64,000 bases of DNA from Verrucomicrobiaceae bacterium. Its GTDB lineage: Bacteria; Verrucomicrobiota; Verrucomicrobiia; Verrucomicrobiales; Verrucomicrobiaceae. Below the pieces are notes generated by a model. The model was given only the letters and a program-made list of their open reading frames with translations. It was not told the DNA's origin and made no database searches. Below, one piece after another: positions 50,397 through 59,246 of this stretch. A program made the position numbers and the translations under genes. Each line of letters starts with the position of its first letter. Positions within the stretch are counted from its first letter, which is position 1. The DNA lies in NCBI GenBank assembly GCA_016795465.1, contig JAEUHK010000024.1, positions 1-64,000 of the forward strand, given 5' to 3'.

Positions 50397-53387
50397 TCAC
50401 CTCACCATCCCAGGCTTAAGTCCAACCGCCTTCCCATCGCTCGCCTTGCTCAGCGGATTGTCCGCAGCGGGGATGAAGTCTTTAAAGTCGAGCGGAGCCA
50501 AGGTGCTGCCGGTTTGGTGGAGTTCGGTTTCGCGCCAGGCGGTTTCGATTTTTCGCCACTCGGGGTTTTCGCCGTCGTTGCGGGGGACGAGTTGCGGGGC
50601 GGCGGGGATCGCGGGATTGCCGGTGCGGCTGGTTTGATCCTGTCGGAACTTCGTTTGCAGGTCGGTGAGCAGGAGATTCTCGCCGCGATACATGGCGGGG
50701 TCAGCGTGGCCGACCTGCTGGCCGTGGATGAAGGCGGTCTCGACGAGGTGACGCTCCGCGCCGGGGATGCGGGTGTGGAAGACGTTGTGGTCGGAGCGCA
50801 GCGCGTCGGCGTGCCACACGCGGAGCAGGGCGTTCTTCACTTTCGACGGGATGCTGTCGCAGACGAGGTTGTGATGGAAGTGCAGCAGCACATCAGGCGT
50901 GTCCATGTGCGCGGTGAGGGCGCGGAGGAAATTGTTGTAGAAGACGCAGTGACGCACGGTGAGGTCGGGGCAACTGGCGGCACCAATCGCCTCGCCCATG
51001 CCGCCGATGAAGACGCTGTTTTCGATGAGCAGGTTCGTGACTTTTTCCGCGGCAATGAGCGTGCCGACGTAGCCCTCGAGCTCGCGTCCATCGTGAAAGC
51101 AGCGGCGGATGACATGATGCGAGCCGCCAGTGATGCGGATGATCGGCCCCAGCTCCGGCGCGAAGCGGAAATGGCGGAAGCGCAGGCCGTCGAGGATGAT
51201 GTGATGCTTGTGCGGGAGGATGAAGGCGGTCGCGCGGAAGCGGTCGCTGCCATCCATCCACACGATCTCGCCGGGCGCGGCCGCAAAGGTGATCGGCGCA
51301 CCGGCATCGCCGCTGCTGCGGATGCGCACGGTTTCCTCATACACACCGGCGTGAATGAGCACCGTGTCGCCCGCACGCGCGGCATCGGCGGCGGCGGAGA
51401 TCGTGGGGAAATCGCCGGGCACATGCAGCGTGCGTGCCGGTGCTGCGGCGGTGGCGGTGGTGACGGTTTGCGTTTCGGAAACGGCCTGCGTTTTGTCCGC
51501 AGGCGGCTGATGCGTGGCAAAGAGCCGCTGCTCGTCCTTGCGACGCGAGGTGACGCGAAACTCGTAGGCCTTGCCCGGCTGCAATCCGCTCAAGCTCACG
51601 CTGTGCTGGCTGCCGCGTGGCGTTTCGATTTTGCTGTCGCCCCATTCGAGCGTCGTCTCCGCGGCCTGCGTGGGCGTGCTCCAGTCCAGCGTGGCCGTCG
51701 TGGACGTCACATCATGCACGGCGACCTGGCTGATCGGCAGCGGTCGCGTGCGACTGAGCCGCAGAAACGGCCCGATGGTCGAGCCATGCAGTCCGCGACC
51801 GATGAGCGGCGAGTCGTCGGGCAACACATCGCCTTCAGGAGCCGTGGTGACGTTCGAATGCACCCACAGGCCGTTTTGCGACGCCGCATCCATCTGGCGC
51901 TCGGCGATGATGTTCGACACAAAACTGCCTCCCGGCGAGTTTTCGACGCGCAATGGCCCTCGCAGCCAATTGTGCGCCACATGCACCTTCGGCGACTCGC
52001 GGACGAAAAGCCCGCCCAACGTGCAAAACTCGATGCGCAGGCCCTCGCAGCCCGAGAGGACCGCTTTTTCGCGAATGTGCAGTCCCTGCAGCCGCACGCC
52101 GGGCGCGTCCTTGATGAGCACATCCTTCACCACGACGCGATCATGCCCATGGCGACGCACATCCGCCTTCGCACGCGCCACGAGCGTCTCCTCATACTCG
52201 CCCGCCATGAGATACACCGTGCCGCTGGCCTTCGCGGCATGCGCAAGCGTTTTCCACGGCTTCGCCTTCGTGCCCGGATTCGCATCATCGCCGCCGGGCG
52301 ACACAAAGAAGACCTGCTCCGTGCGATAATCATGATTCAGCACATCCGCAAAACGCGCCGCGTCCGCTGGCGTGGCTCCGGCGGGCAGTTCGATGTTCTC
52401 CGCGCCCGGCGGACGGTAGAACTTGCGACCGATGCACACATTGCCGCGCTGCACCGCATCTTTGAGATCACCTTTGATCATGATGCTCGCGTTGATCGCG
52501 AGGTTGTCGATCATCGCGCAACCATCGCCACCGCTGTAAAACGTGATGTCATTGCGGCTCGTGCTCGCGTCCGGCATGTGACCCTCCACGCGGTTGCGCT
52601 GAAAGGTCGTGCCCGCCACGCCCCAGCCGACGATGTTGTTGCCGATGTCCACATGCCGCGACCAGTTGCCAAACGCCGTGCAATCCTCCACCACGCAGCC
52701 CTGGCCTTTGCCGAGCAGATGAAGGCCGCCACTGTTCAGATACGCCGTGCAGTTTCGCACGATGCAGCTCTCGCAGTCCTTCAACATCAGCCCCCAGCGC
52801 GTGCGCGAGCCCTGCTGCACCTCGTAGTCGCGATGGCTGAAGCCGGTGAACGACAGCCCGTCGATGATCACATGCTTCGAGCCCGTGAGCAGCAGCCCGT
52901 TCGCATTCGTGACCGACGCGCCCATCGCATGACACACCGGCGGCAGCGAGTCCGACGTGTGCACATACAGCCGCCCGTTTTTGTCATCCTGATGATAACT
53001 CATCAACGACGTCTCCACCTCCGCCGCGCTCATCTTCGGCTCCAGCGTGCGAAACGTGCTGCGCTCAAACACCGACTCCGCCTTCTGTGTCATCTCCGTC
53101 ACAAAAACATCCCGCAGCCCCGGCGCGGCCTTGAAGTCCCCCAACTCCACATCCCCCCGCATCAACACACTCCCCGCCCGCCAAGCGCGAATCGTGATCG
53201 GCGCCTCCGCCATCCCCACCAATGTGCCCGACACCACCTCCCGATACTCCCCCGGCATGATCGTGAGCGTGTCACCCGCTTTGAGCGCCGCCACGCCCTC
53301 GCCAATCGTTTTGAAGCCGCCTGGGCCGACGGTGAGTTCGGCGGCTGAGGCGCAGGAGATGAGAAAGCAAAGTCCGAGTCGAAGCAT
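50397..53387 (-). CDS. Secreted double beta-helix protein with central Fn3 domain
   Basis: 996 residues with a signal peptide (MLRLGLCFLISCASA). Residues about 20-540 form a right-handed parallel beta-helix (FKTIGEGVAALKAGDTLTIMP, repeats such as CIVRNCTAYLNSGGLHLLG). About 555-640 resembles fibronectin type III (SQVAVHDVTSTTATLDWSTP ... SLSGLQPGKAYEFRV). A second beta-helix follows (TLHVPGDFPTISAAADAARA ... LLIENSVFIGGMGEAIG). The layout fits polysaccharide lyase or glycan-binding proteins, but no catalytic Lys/Arg set can be assigned. The very long opposite-strand frame is a shadow. Confidence 0.8.
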   Translation of the reverse strand: MLRLGLCFLISCASAAELTVGPGGFKTIGEGVAALKAGDTLTIMPGEYREVVSGTLVGMAEAPITIRAWRAGSVLMRGDVELGDFKAAPGLRDVFVTEMTQKAESVFERSTFRTLEPKMSAAEVETSLMSYHQDDKNGRLYVHTSDSLPPVCHAMGASVTNANGLLLTGSKHVIIDGLSFTGFSHRDYEVQQGSRTRWGLMLKDCESCIVRNCTAYLNSGGLHLLGKGQGCVVEDCTAFGNWSRHVDIGNNIVGWGVAGTTFQRNRVEGHMPDASTSRNDITFYSGGDGCAMIDNLAINASIMIKGDLKDAVQRGNVCIGRKFYRPPGAENIELPAGATPADAARFADVLNHDYRTEQVFFVSPGGDDANPGTKAKPWKTLAHAAKASGTVYLMAGEYEETLVARAKADVRRHGHDRVVVKDVLIKDAPGVRLQGLHIREKAVLSGCEGLRIEFCTLGGLFVRESPKVHVAHNWLRGPLRVENSPGGSFVSNIIAERQMDAASQNGLWVHSNVTTAPEGDVLPDDSPLIGRGLHGSTIGPFLRLSRTRPLPISQVAVHDVTSTTATLDWSTPTQAAETTLEWGDSKIETPRGSQHSVSLSGLQPGKAYEFRVTSRRKDEQRLFATHQPPADKTQAVSETQTVTTATAAAPARTLHVPGDFPTISAAADAARAGDTVLIHAGVYEETVRIRSSGDAGAPITFAAAPGEIVWMDGSDRFRATAFILPHKHHIILDGLRFRHFRFAPELGPIIRITGGSHHVIRRCFHDGRELEGYVGTLIAAEKVTNLLIENSVFIGGMGEAIGAASCPDLTVRHCVFYNNFLRALTAHMDTPDVLLHFHHNLVCDSIPSKVKNALLRVWHADALRSDHNVFHTRIPGAERHLVETAFIHGQQVGHADPAMYRGENLLLTDLQTKFRQDQTSRTGNPAIPAAPQLVPRNDGENPEWRKIETAWRETELHQTGSTLAPLDFKDFIPAADNPLSKASDGKAVGLKPGMVR

Positions 53388-53506
53388 GGGGCGAATACGC
53401 CAATCGAAGGGCGATTTCGACGACTAACCGGGACGATCCCCACCTTGACGTCGATTGGTTGGAGTCGAACTGTCGAGACGTTTCCTGATCCTTCTCTTCT
53501 TTCGCC

Positions 53507-54649
53507 ATGTCTTCCAAAAAGCCGGCCAAACCAAAGCCCAAGTCACCGCCTGAAAGCCGAGGCTCTCGCGGCAGGATGCGCGACGGAGCCCTCTTTCCAG
53601 CTCCTCCGTCAAAGGCCGACCTCCCCGTCAGCTACGCAGGCACCTTGCAGGAGATCAAGAGCCACCTCCGCCATGCCCGCGTCCGCGCTGTGCTGGCAGC
53701 GAATCCCATCGTCATGGAAGCCTATTGGCATACAGGCAAGATCATCCTCCAGCGCCAGGAAGAGGCGGCCTGGGGTGCCAAGGTCATTGATCGTCTGTCC
53801 GCCGACCTGCGAGAGGAGTTCCCGGACATGGGCGGGCTATCCTCGAGGAACCTGCTGTCCATGAGTCTTTTCGCTGAGGCGTTCCCGGACGGCCCAATTG
53901 CGAAACAAGCTGTTTCGCAATTGCCTTGGGGCCACATCGTCCGGCTCCTCCAGATGGTCAAAGCCCCCGCCGCGCGGGACTTTTACATCCGCGAGGCCAT
54001 CACCCACGGCTGGAGCCGCAGCATCTTGGAAATGCAGATTCAGGGCCAGCTCCACCTCCGCGCTGGCAAGGCCGTGACCAATTTCGCCCTCACCATGCCG
54101 CCTGCTGACTCGGACATGGCCGCCCAGCTTTTCAAAGACCCCTACCTCTTTGACTTCATCGGCACCGCCGATCCCCGCCGCGAGGCCGAGGTCGAGCAGG
54201 CGCTCATGGATCACGTCCAGAGCTTCCTCTTGGAGCTGGGAGCAGGCTTCGCCTTCGTCGGCAGGCGTGTTCATCTGGAGGTCGGCGGCGATGACTTCTA
54301 TCTCGACCTTCTGTTCTACCACCTGCGCCTTCGCCGCTACGTCGTCATCGAGCTGAAAGCCCGCGCTTTCCAGCCCGGCGATGTCGGCCAGCTCAATCTT
54401 TACCGCGCCGCCGTGGACGATCTCCTGCGACATCCCGAGGACCAACCCACCATTGGCCTCCTGCTCTGTCGTGGCAAAAACAAGCTCGTCGTCGAGTATG
54501 CCCTCAGCGGCCTGGATCAATCCATCGCCGTCGCCGACTGGAAGAAGCACATCACCGAGACCCTGCCCGCCGAGTTCCAAGGAAGTCTGCCGACGATTGA
54601 GGAGATTGAGGCGGAGTTAAGAGAGAAACTGACAACAGATCGGCAGTGA
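53507..54649 (+). CDS. DUF1016 / YhcG-family PD-(D/E)xK nuclease
   Basis: 380 residues. A Lys/Pro-rich N-terminus precedes the YhcG N-terminal helical domain (IKSHLRHARVRAVLAANPIV, then YWHTGKIILQRQEEAAWGAK and LSADLREEFPDMGGLSSRNLLSM). The C-terminal nuclease domain shows DDFYLDLLFYHLRLRRYVVIELKA, in which the Asp and E-x-K give the PD-(D/E)xK active site, and FQPGDVGQLNLYRAAVDDLL. Members occur with restriction-modification and defence loci. A KilA-N remnant follows at once. Upstream sequence TTGACG-N17-AACTGT could be its promoter. Confidence 0.88.
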   Translation: MSSKKPAKPKPKSPPESRGSRGRMRDGALFPAPPSKADLPVSYAGTLQEIKSHLRHARVRAVLAANPIVMEAYWHTGKIILQRQEEAAWGAKVIDRLSADLREEFPDMGGLSSRNLLSMSLFAEAFPDGPIAKQAVSQLPWGHIVRLLQMVKAPAARDFYIREAITHGWSRSILEMQIQGQLHLRAGKAVTNFALTMPPADSDMAAQLFKDPYLFDFIGTADPRREAEVEQALMDHVQSFLLELGAGFAFVGRRVHLEVGGDDFYLDLLFYHLRLRRYVVIELKARAFQPGDVGQLNLYRAAVDDLLRHPEDQPTIGLLLCRGKNKLVVEYALSGLDQSIAVADWKKHITETLPAEFQGSLPTIEEIEAELREKLTTDRQ

Positions 54650-54670
54650 GATGAATCATCAACCACATAG

Positions 54671-54898
54671 AAACTGAGCCTCGGCGTCTGGGAGCGGATC
54701 AACAACCCTGAATTTGATTCCCTCGAACTCGAGGGAATTAGAAATGCAGCCGGCTGGAACAACTTCTTCCTCTCCGCCAAGAAATGGATTGATCTGACTG
54801 TAGCCAAGGGCCTCATCGCCAGTGCTGGATGCGTTTCCAAAAAAGCGACCTGCGCGCCTCATGTCGCTTATCTCTTCAAAACGATCCGCGCCGAGTGA
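54671..54898 (+). pseudogene. KilA-N domain remnant
   Basis: An open stretch of 75 codons without a start reads LGVWERINNPEFDSLELEG, then IRNAAGWNNFFLSAKKWID, then LIASAGCVSKKATCAPHVAYLF and a stop. This matches the order of KilA-N domain motifs (VWExxNNPDF, AGxNxFxLSxKxW, A-GLxAxAGR, YAHxDIA). The N-terminal part and any start are missing, so it is probably a decayed phage-type DNA-binding gene. It converges with and overlaps the end of the sialidase-like gene by 31 bases. Confidence 0.6.
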
Positions 54899-55929
54899 AT
54901 GTCCCCATATAGCTCACCCGTCGAGCTTTTGATCTGCGCCCAGAGGGCGACGAGCGTGCCGTCGGGCAGCTCGGTCAAACTGGGGTAGCAGGTGGACCAG
55001 CCGCCGACTTTCTGGGGGCGATCCGCGAGCAAGGTGGGCTCGCTCCAGGTCCTTCCTTCATCGCGTGAGGTGCGCAGCAGCAACGGGAATCGCAGCGGGA
55101 CGGGGCCGGGATTGAAGGTGAGGACGAGCGTGCCATCGCGAGTGCAAAGCAGGTGGCTGGCGCTGGAGGTGGACGTGAGGCCGGTCTTCTCGGTCGCGCT
55201 CCAGGTCTCGCCTTTGTCGCGGCTCGTGGAGCGCCAGAGCTGACCGTCCTTGGTGCGCAGGATCATGTGAACCGCGCCGGATTTTGTCTCCGCGATGGTC
55301 GGCTCGCCGCCTTGGCCTTCGGGATTCGCCACCGCGCCGAAGCGCTTCCATGTCTGGCCGCCATCGCTCGATTTCAAGACGCCGCCGGCCTTTGTCCCAC
55401 GCAGGTGCAGCGGCACGAGGAGTTCGCCCGAGGAGAGACGGATGCCGTTGGAGCGCGTGGTGTGGTTTGGCTGGTTCAGCTTCACCGGCTCGGTCCACGT
55501 CTTCGCGGAGTCAGTGCTGCGACGAAAGTAGATGTCGATCTGCGGCGTGAAGGCGGAGAAGAAGAGAAACGTCTCACCCCCGGCCACGAACAGCACCGGA
55601 TCGAAATCCGCCTGACCCGCAAAGTCCTGCAAAACGCTCGCCGGGCCCCAGGTGCGACCCTGATCCGATGAATACGCCTGCACGATGCGCTGCGACTCCG
55701 CCCCCTCCGAAGGCGACGAAAACCACACCGCCATCAACCGCCCATCCGGCAGCCGCGCGATGCTCGGCCCGAGATTGTAGCCCGAAGTGTTCGCCGGATC
55801 CTTCGCATCCGTGCTCGTGTGCGTGAAGACGACCGTGCGGTCGGTGATCTGCACAGCCGGTGTGTCAGCAGCGTGGAGCGCAGCCAACGGTGTGACAAGA
55901 CAAGAGACGAGAAAGCAAAAGCGAAGCAT
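54868..55929 (-). CDS. Secreted sialidase/BNR-repeat protein
   Basis: About 353 residues from the start at 55929 (MLRFCFLVSCLVTPLAALHAAD), a signal peptide. A six-bladed propeller follows with Asp-box repeats SSDQGRTWGPAS, STDSAKTWTEPV, SSDGGQTWKRFG, SRDKGETWSATE and SRDEGRTWSEPT. YNLGPSIARLPDGRLMAVWFS at the N-terminus holds the family's Arg-Ile/Leu-Pro-like region. It is the exo-alpha-sialidase fold, with an exact glycan target unknown. It is the last gene of a long minus-strand run of exported enzymes and ends over a KilA-N remnant. Confidence 0.85.
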   Translation of the reverse strand: MLRFCFLVSCLVTPLAALHAADTPAVQITDRTVVFTHTSTDAKDPANTSGYNLGPSIARLPDGRLMAVWFSSPSEGAESQRIVQAYSSDQGRTWGPASVLQDFAGQADFDPVLFVAGGETFLFFSAFTPQIDIYFRRSTDSAKTWTEPVKLNQPNHTTRSNGIRLSSGELLVPLHLRGTKAGGVLKSSDGGQTWKRFGAVANPEGQGGEPTIAETKSGAVHMILRTKDGQLWRSTSRDKGETWSATEKTGLTSTSSASHLLCTRDGTLVLTFNPGPVPLRFPLLLRTSRDEGRTWSEPTLLADRPQKVGGWSTCYPSLTELPDGTLVALWAQIKSSTGELYGDIHSARIVLKR

Positions 55930-55970
55930 GAGGCGAATACGGCTCATCGGAGAGGTTTTGAAGAACTTAA

Positions 55971-56030
55971 GGCAGGAGAATGGGGGCAGAAGAATAAAGG
56001 CTCAGATTCTTCTGCCCCCATTCTCCTGCC
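55971..56030. repeat. Dispersed palindromic element, copy B
   Basis: GGCAGGAGAATGGGGGCAGA... (55971-55995) and its perfect complement (56006-56030) form a 25-bp stem with a 10-base loop. It lies 9 bases beyond the stop codon of the SGNH gene at 56040, a position that could form a transcript-end structure. Confidence 0.92.
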
Positions 56031-56039
56031 TAATCCCCG

Positions 56040-56867
56040 CTACTGTGCAGCTAGAAGCGGCTTCAACTTCTCCGCATACAACGCATAACCCGCTGGCGAG
56101 AGATGAATGTTATCCGGCGTGAAAAGCTCCTTCTTGATCGTGCCGTCGGCATTGGTGAAATCGCTCCACAGGTCGAGCACCTTCACCTTGGCATCACTGT
56201 CGAGCTTCAGCGGATCGAGGGCGGCGTTGGTCTTCTTGATGTCCTCGTAGAATGCGTTGCCGGGCGCATGAGCGGGCAGGATCTTCGCCACGATGATCGC
56301 AGCGGCAGGAAACTTCTCGCGGAGGTTCTTCACGCACATCTGGATGCCGAGCGCGGCGGCCTCGATGCCGGTCTCGGGGGTGAAGAACATGTTGTTGTTG
56401 CCGATCATGAGCACGATGGCCTTCGGCTGAAGCCCCTCGACCCCGCCGTGGTCGAGTCGCCAGAGCACGTTCTGCGTTTTGTCGCCGCCGATGCCGATGT
56501 TCACGGCTTTGAGATCAGGAAAATGCTTCTTCCATGAATCGCCCCACTGAATCGTGATGCTGTCGCCGACGAGCAGCACATCCACCGGGCCTTGATTGGC
56601 CTGCACGGTCTTCACATGCGCCTCATGAAGTTTCAGCCACGCATCACCGCCAAAATGGCCCGCGCTCGGCACTTGCGGCCAAAGCTGCGGCAGATGCTTG
56701 TTCGACTCGCGACCCGGCCGCCGCTCATACTCCGGCTTGTCGATGACATAAGCGCGTTCTTCCGCCGTCAGCGGCCAGCCGGTCTTTTGCGGTTCAGCAG
56801 TGACGTGCGGGTAGTCGAGAGCGACGGCGGTGGAGGCAAAAAGCAGGAGGAAGGTTGAGCGGATCAT
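56040..56867 (-). CDS. Secreted SGNH hydrolase (PAF-acetylhydrolase-like)
   Basis: 275 residues with a signal peptide (MIRSTFLLLFASTAVALD). Block I is [15 protein letters not shown] with the nucleophile Ser. NIGIGGDKTQNVLWRL gives block II (Gly), VLMIGNNNMFF block III (Asn), and FTPDNIHLSPAGYALYAEKL block V with Asp and His. It resembles bacterial PAF-acetylhydrolase-like GDSL esterases, which deacetylate glycans. The first 85 residues are an extension with no recognised fold. Confidence 0.9.
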   Translation of the reverse strand: MIRSTFLLLFASTAVALDYPHVTAEPQKTGWPLTAEERAYVIDKPEYERRPGRESNKHLPQLWPQVPSAGHFGGDAWLKLHEAHVKTVQANQGPVDVLLVGDSITIQWGDSWKKHFPDLKAVNIGIGGDKTQNVLWRLDHGGVEGLQPKAIVLMIGNNNMFFTPETGIEAAALGIQMCVKNLREKFPAAAIIVAKILPAHAPGNAFYEDIKKTNAALDPLKLDSDAKVKVLDLWSDFTNADGTIKKELFTPDNIHLSPAGYALYAEKLKPLLAAQ

Positions 56868-56992
56868 CTTGGGAAATAAAGAGAACGATTCCGAGACTCT
56901 GCCAAGTTAGTGGAGCGGAGAGACAGGCGTCGACGGCCGAAACAACCATCGAGGTGAAAAGATGTTTGAGTTTTGCCTCGCCAAGACAGCCT

Positions 56993-57889
56993 TCACTCGG
57001 CGCCCATCCAGCGCACCGCATTTTCAATCACGCGCAGCGTCTCCGGTTGCTGAAAAATAGGATAGGTCTCGTGGCCGGGGCGGAAGTAGAAGACGCGGCC
57101 CTGCCCCACAGTCCAGACGCAGCCGCTGCGGAAGTGCTCGCCTTTGTCCCACTTTTCCTCGAACACGACCTCATCCGGCAGCGGCACGTGGAAGGGCTCG
57201 CCATACATCTCTGTGCGCGGGATGTCCCACTGCGCGGGCAGTCCGGCGGCGATGGGATGCTGCGGCAGCAGCGTGGTGACATGCGATGGCATGCCGTCAT
57301 TCCGATACGCGGGAAATACGCACTGCGGCAGCGTGAGCCGCCACACCGCGCCCTCGACCTTCTCGACATACGGCGTGATGCGCGACGCACGGCCGATGAG
57401 CTTGTAATACGGCGCTTCATTCACGAACTCCCACTTCGCCGTCGCCCGCTCCGCCTCCGGCACTTGCTTCAATGCATCGGCCTTCGCCCGCTCCTGCATG
57501 AGCCGCACAAACGGCTTCGCCCAATGCGCCGAGTGCAGGCCGATGAAGCCGAGCTTGCCTTCCTTCACCCGTTTCACCACCACCTCGGCCCGCGCCTCAT
57601 CCTGCTCCTTCGCACGTCGATGACTCCAAAAGATGAGCATGTCCGTCGCGTCTAGCGCGGCATCGCTCAGGCCTTGATCCGCCTCGTCGAGCTTCGCCGT
57701 CTTCACAGCGAGCCCCGGCAGCTTCGCCAGATGCGCCGCGAGCGTCTCACCGAGAAACTTTTCGCCATAGCCCTGCTTTTGCTCAGGCTGCTGCTCATCC
57801 CAAACAAGCACACGGATGGGCTCAGCGGCATGGAGTGAGGCAAGTGGAGAAAAGAGGACCACGGAGAGGATTGAGACGATGTGTTTCAT
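56993..57889 (-). CDS. ThuA-domain secreted protein (trehalose-utilisation-like)
   Basis: About 298 residues from the start at 57889 (MKHIVSILSVVLFSPLASLHAAE), a signal peptide. The class I glutamine-amidotransferase-like ThuA fold shows IRVLVWDEQQPEQKQGYGEKFLGE, MLIFWSHRRAKEQDEARAE, KLGFIGLHSAHWAKPFVRLM and HPIAAGLPAQW, then YGEPFHVPLPDEVVFEE. ThuA-like proteins in this phylum are linked to sugar dehydrogenation. It follows the Tat-exported protein gene by about 40 bases on the same strand. Confidence 0.9.
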   Translation of the reverse strand: MKHIVSILSVVLFSPLASLHAAEPIRVLVWDEQQPEQKQGYGEKFLGETLAAHLAKLPGLAVKTAKLDEADQGLSDAALDATDMLIFWSHRRAKEQDEARAEVVVKRVKEGKLGFIGLHSAHWAKPFVRLMQERAKADALKQVPEAERATAKWEFVNEAPYYKLIGRASRITPYVEKVEGAVWRLTLPQCVFPAYRNDGMPSHVTTLLPQHPIAAGLPAQWDIPRTEMYGEPFHVPLPDEVVFEEKWDKGEHFRSGCVWTVGQGRVFYFRPGHETYPIFQQPETLRVIENAVRWMGAE

Positions 57890-57929
57890 GTGAGCCAGAA
57901 TGGAAGAGATCTTGAGCTGAAGAAGGTGT

Positions 57930-59237
57930 TCAAATCGTCTCCAGACTAAGCCGGGGCGAGCCGCTGAGCTGCGGGAGCAAGCTGTGATTGTCGAGACCGA
58001 ACCAGCGCTCGTTTTCACTCAGTTCCGGCTGCTTCTTTCGAGCTGCGGCGAGCAACTCGCCAACCGCCTCCGCATCGCCGAGACGCGGCAGCAGCGGACC
58101 GAGCAAGCCTTTGAGCTGAGCGTTGAGCACCGCCGTGTCGGTTTGGAAAAGAGCGATGCCGTCCACGCCTTCGTTGTAGTTTCGGCTGATGCGTTCGAGG
58201 AAGGCGCGTGCATTGGCTTTCATGCCTTTGCCCGCCGTGGTGTTGGTGCCGCCGTAGAGCTTCACGTTGTGAACGCGGGCCAGTTCGAGGTAGGACTTGG
58301 CGGTATCAGGATAGTCGAAGTCCCAGATCCACAGCGGATCGAGGTTGATCTCATCCATCCAGCCTTCTTTGAGCCAAGTGCGCAGATCCAGACCTTCCAT
58401 CAGGTTCACGTCGAGCGTGGCTTCGGGGATGCGGACCATCACCGGCACCTGGCGCTTTGTTTTCTGCTCCAACTCGCGGAGTTGAGCTCGGAGATCACGC
58501 ATGAAGAGATTCACGAAGCTCGCACGATGCTGCGCCCATTCGAGAAACTCGGGCGAACCTGTGCGCATCTGCCTCGGATCAACGTGACCGGCCTTCAGCC
58601 ACGGATCGAGAATGTGCGGATGATAACGCGCCACCGGCGGCTGACGGCAAAAGTCGAGGCAAAGACCATGCGCCCCGATTTGCGCCACCTCCATCAGCAC
58701 CGCGATGCGCTCCGCGCGATACTCGGGAATGGCAAAGCTGACCTTCGTGCCATCCACCTGCCCGCCCCGATGCCGCTCCATCCAGTCCGGATGCGCCGCG
58801 ATGTATTTCGAGCGCAAGGCACCGCTCAGCGAGTCACCGTAGTGACGGTTCATGCCGAGACGACCGTAGATGACCATGTCGTTCTTCTCCGCAAAGGCGA
58901 GCGCCGCACGCAGCGAGCACTCCTGGCGAAACGAATCGCCAATCACCTTCGTCTCCGGCCGTGTGTCGCCCGCATACATGGTCGAAGTGGGCAGCGCACT
59001 CTGGTAATCCAGCGTGCTACGCCCCAGCGCCCACATGACATGCCGGATGCCATGATCCAGATGCGCCTGAAGACAGTCCGCCGAGTCATGACCGCTGCTC
59101 TTCTGCTTGTCATACAACCACTGCCAAAGCTCCGCGATGCCCCACACGGTCTTCGCTTTCGCACCGGCTGCGGAGGCCGGAAGCAACGATGCCCCGAGCG
59201 TGCCTGCGGTGCGTGTGATGAAATGGCGGCGGTTCAT
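57930..59237 (-). CDS. Tat-exported glycoside-hydrolase-like TIM-barrel protein
   Basis: 435 residues. MNRRHFITRTAGTLGASLLPASA is a twin-arginine leader. The mature part has a TIM-barrel feel with motifs such as HGIRHVMWALGRSTLDYQS, MVIYGRLGMNRHYGDS, GAHGLCLDFCRQPP, VPVMVRIPEATLDVN, WMDEINLDPLWIWDFDYP and VDGIALFQTDTAVLN. This resembles the family-10-like (DUF187) hydrolases, but I cannot name the catalytic residues with confidence. It is 9 bases downstream of the large two-domain esterase gene. Confidence 0.65.
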   Translation of the reverse strand: MNRRHFITRTAGTLGASLLPASAAGAKAKTVWGIAELWQWLYDKQKSSGHDSADCLQAHLDHGIRHVMWALGRSTLDYQSALPTSTMYAGDTRPETKVIGDSFRQECSLRAALAFAEKNDMVIYGRLGMNRHYGDSLSGALRSKYIAAHPDWMERHRGGQVDGTKVSFAIPEYRAERIAVLMEVAQIGAHGLCLDFCRQPPVARYHPHILDPWLKAGHVDPRQMRTGSPEFLEWAQHRASFVNLFMRDLRAQLRELEQKTKRQVPVMVRIPEATLDVNLMEGLDLRTWLKEGWMDEINLDPLWIWDFDYPDTAKSYLELARVHNVKLYGGTNTTAGKGMKANARAFLERISRNYNEGVDGIALFQTDTAVLNAQLKGLLGPLLPRLGDAEAVGELLAAARKKQPELSENERWFGLDNHSLLPQLSGSPRLSLETI

Positions 59238-59246
59238 GAGTGTCTT

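Noticed and set aside
50514..53348. 944-codon plus-strand frame
   Set aside because: It is the antisense of the double beta-helix protein and has no plausible domain.
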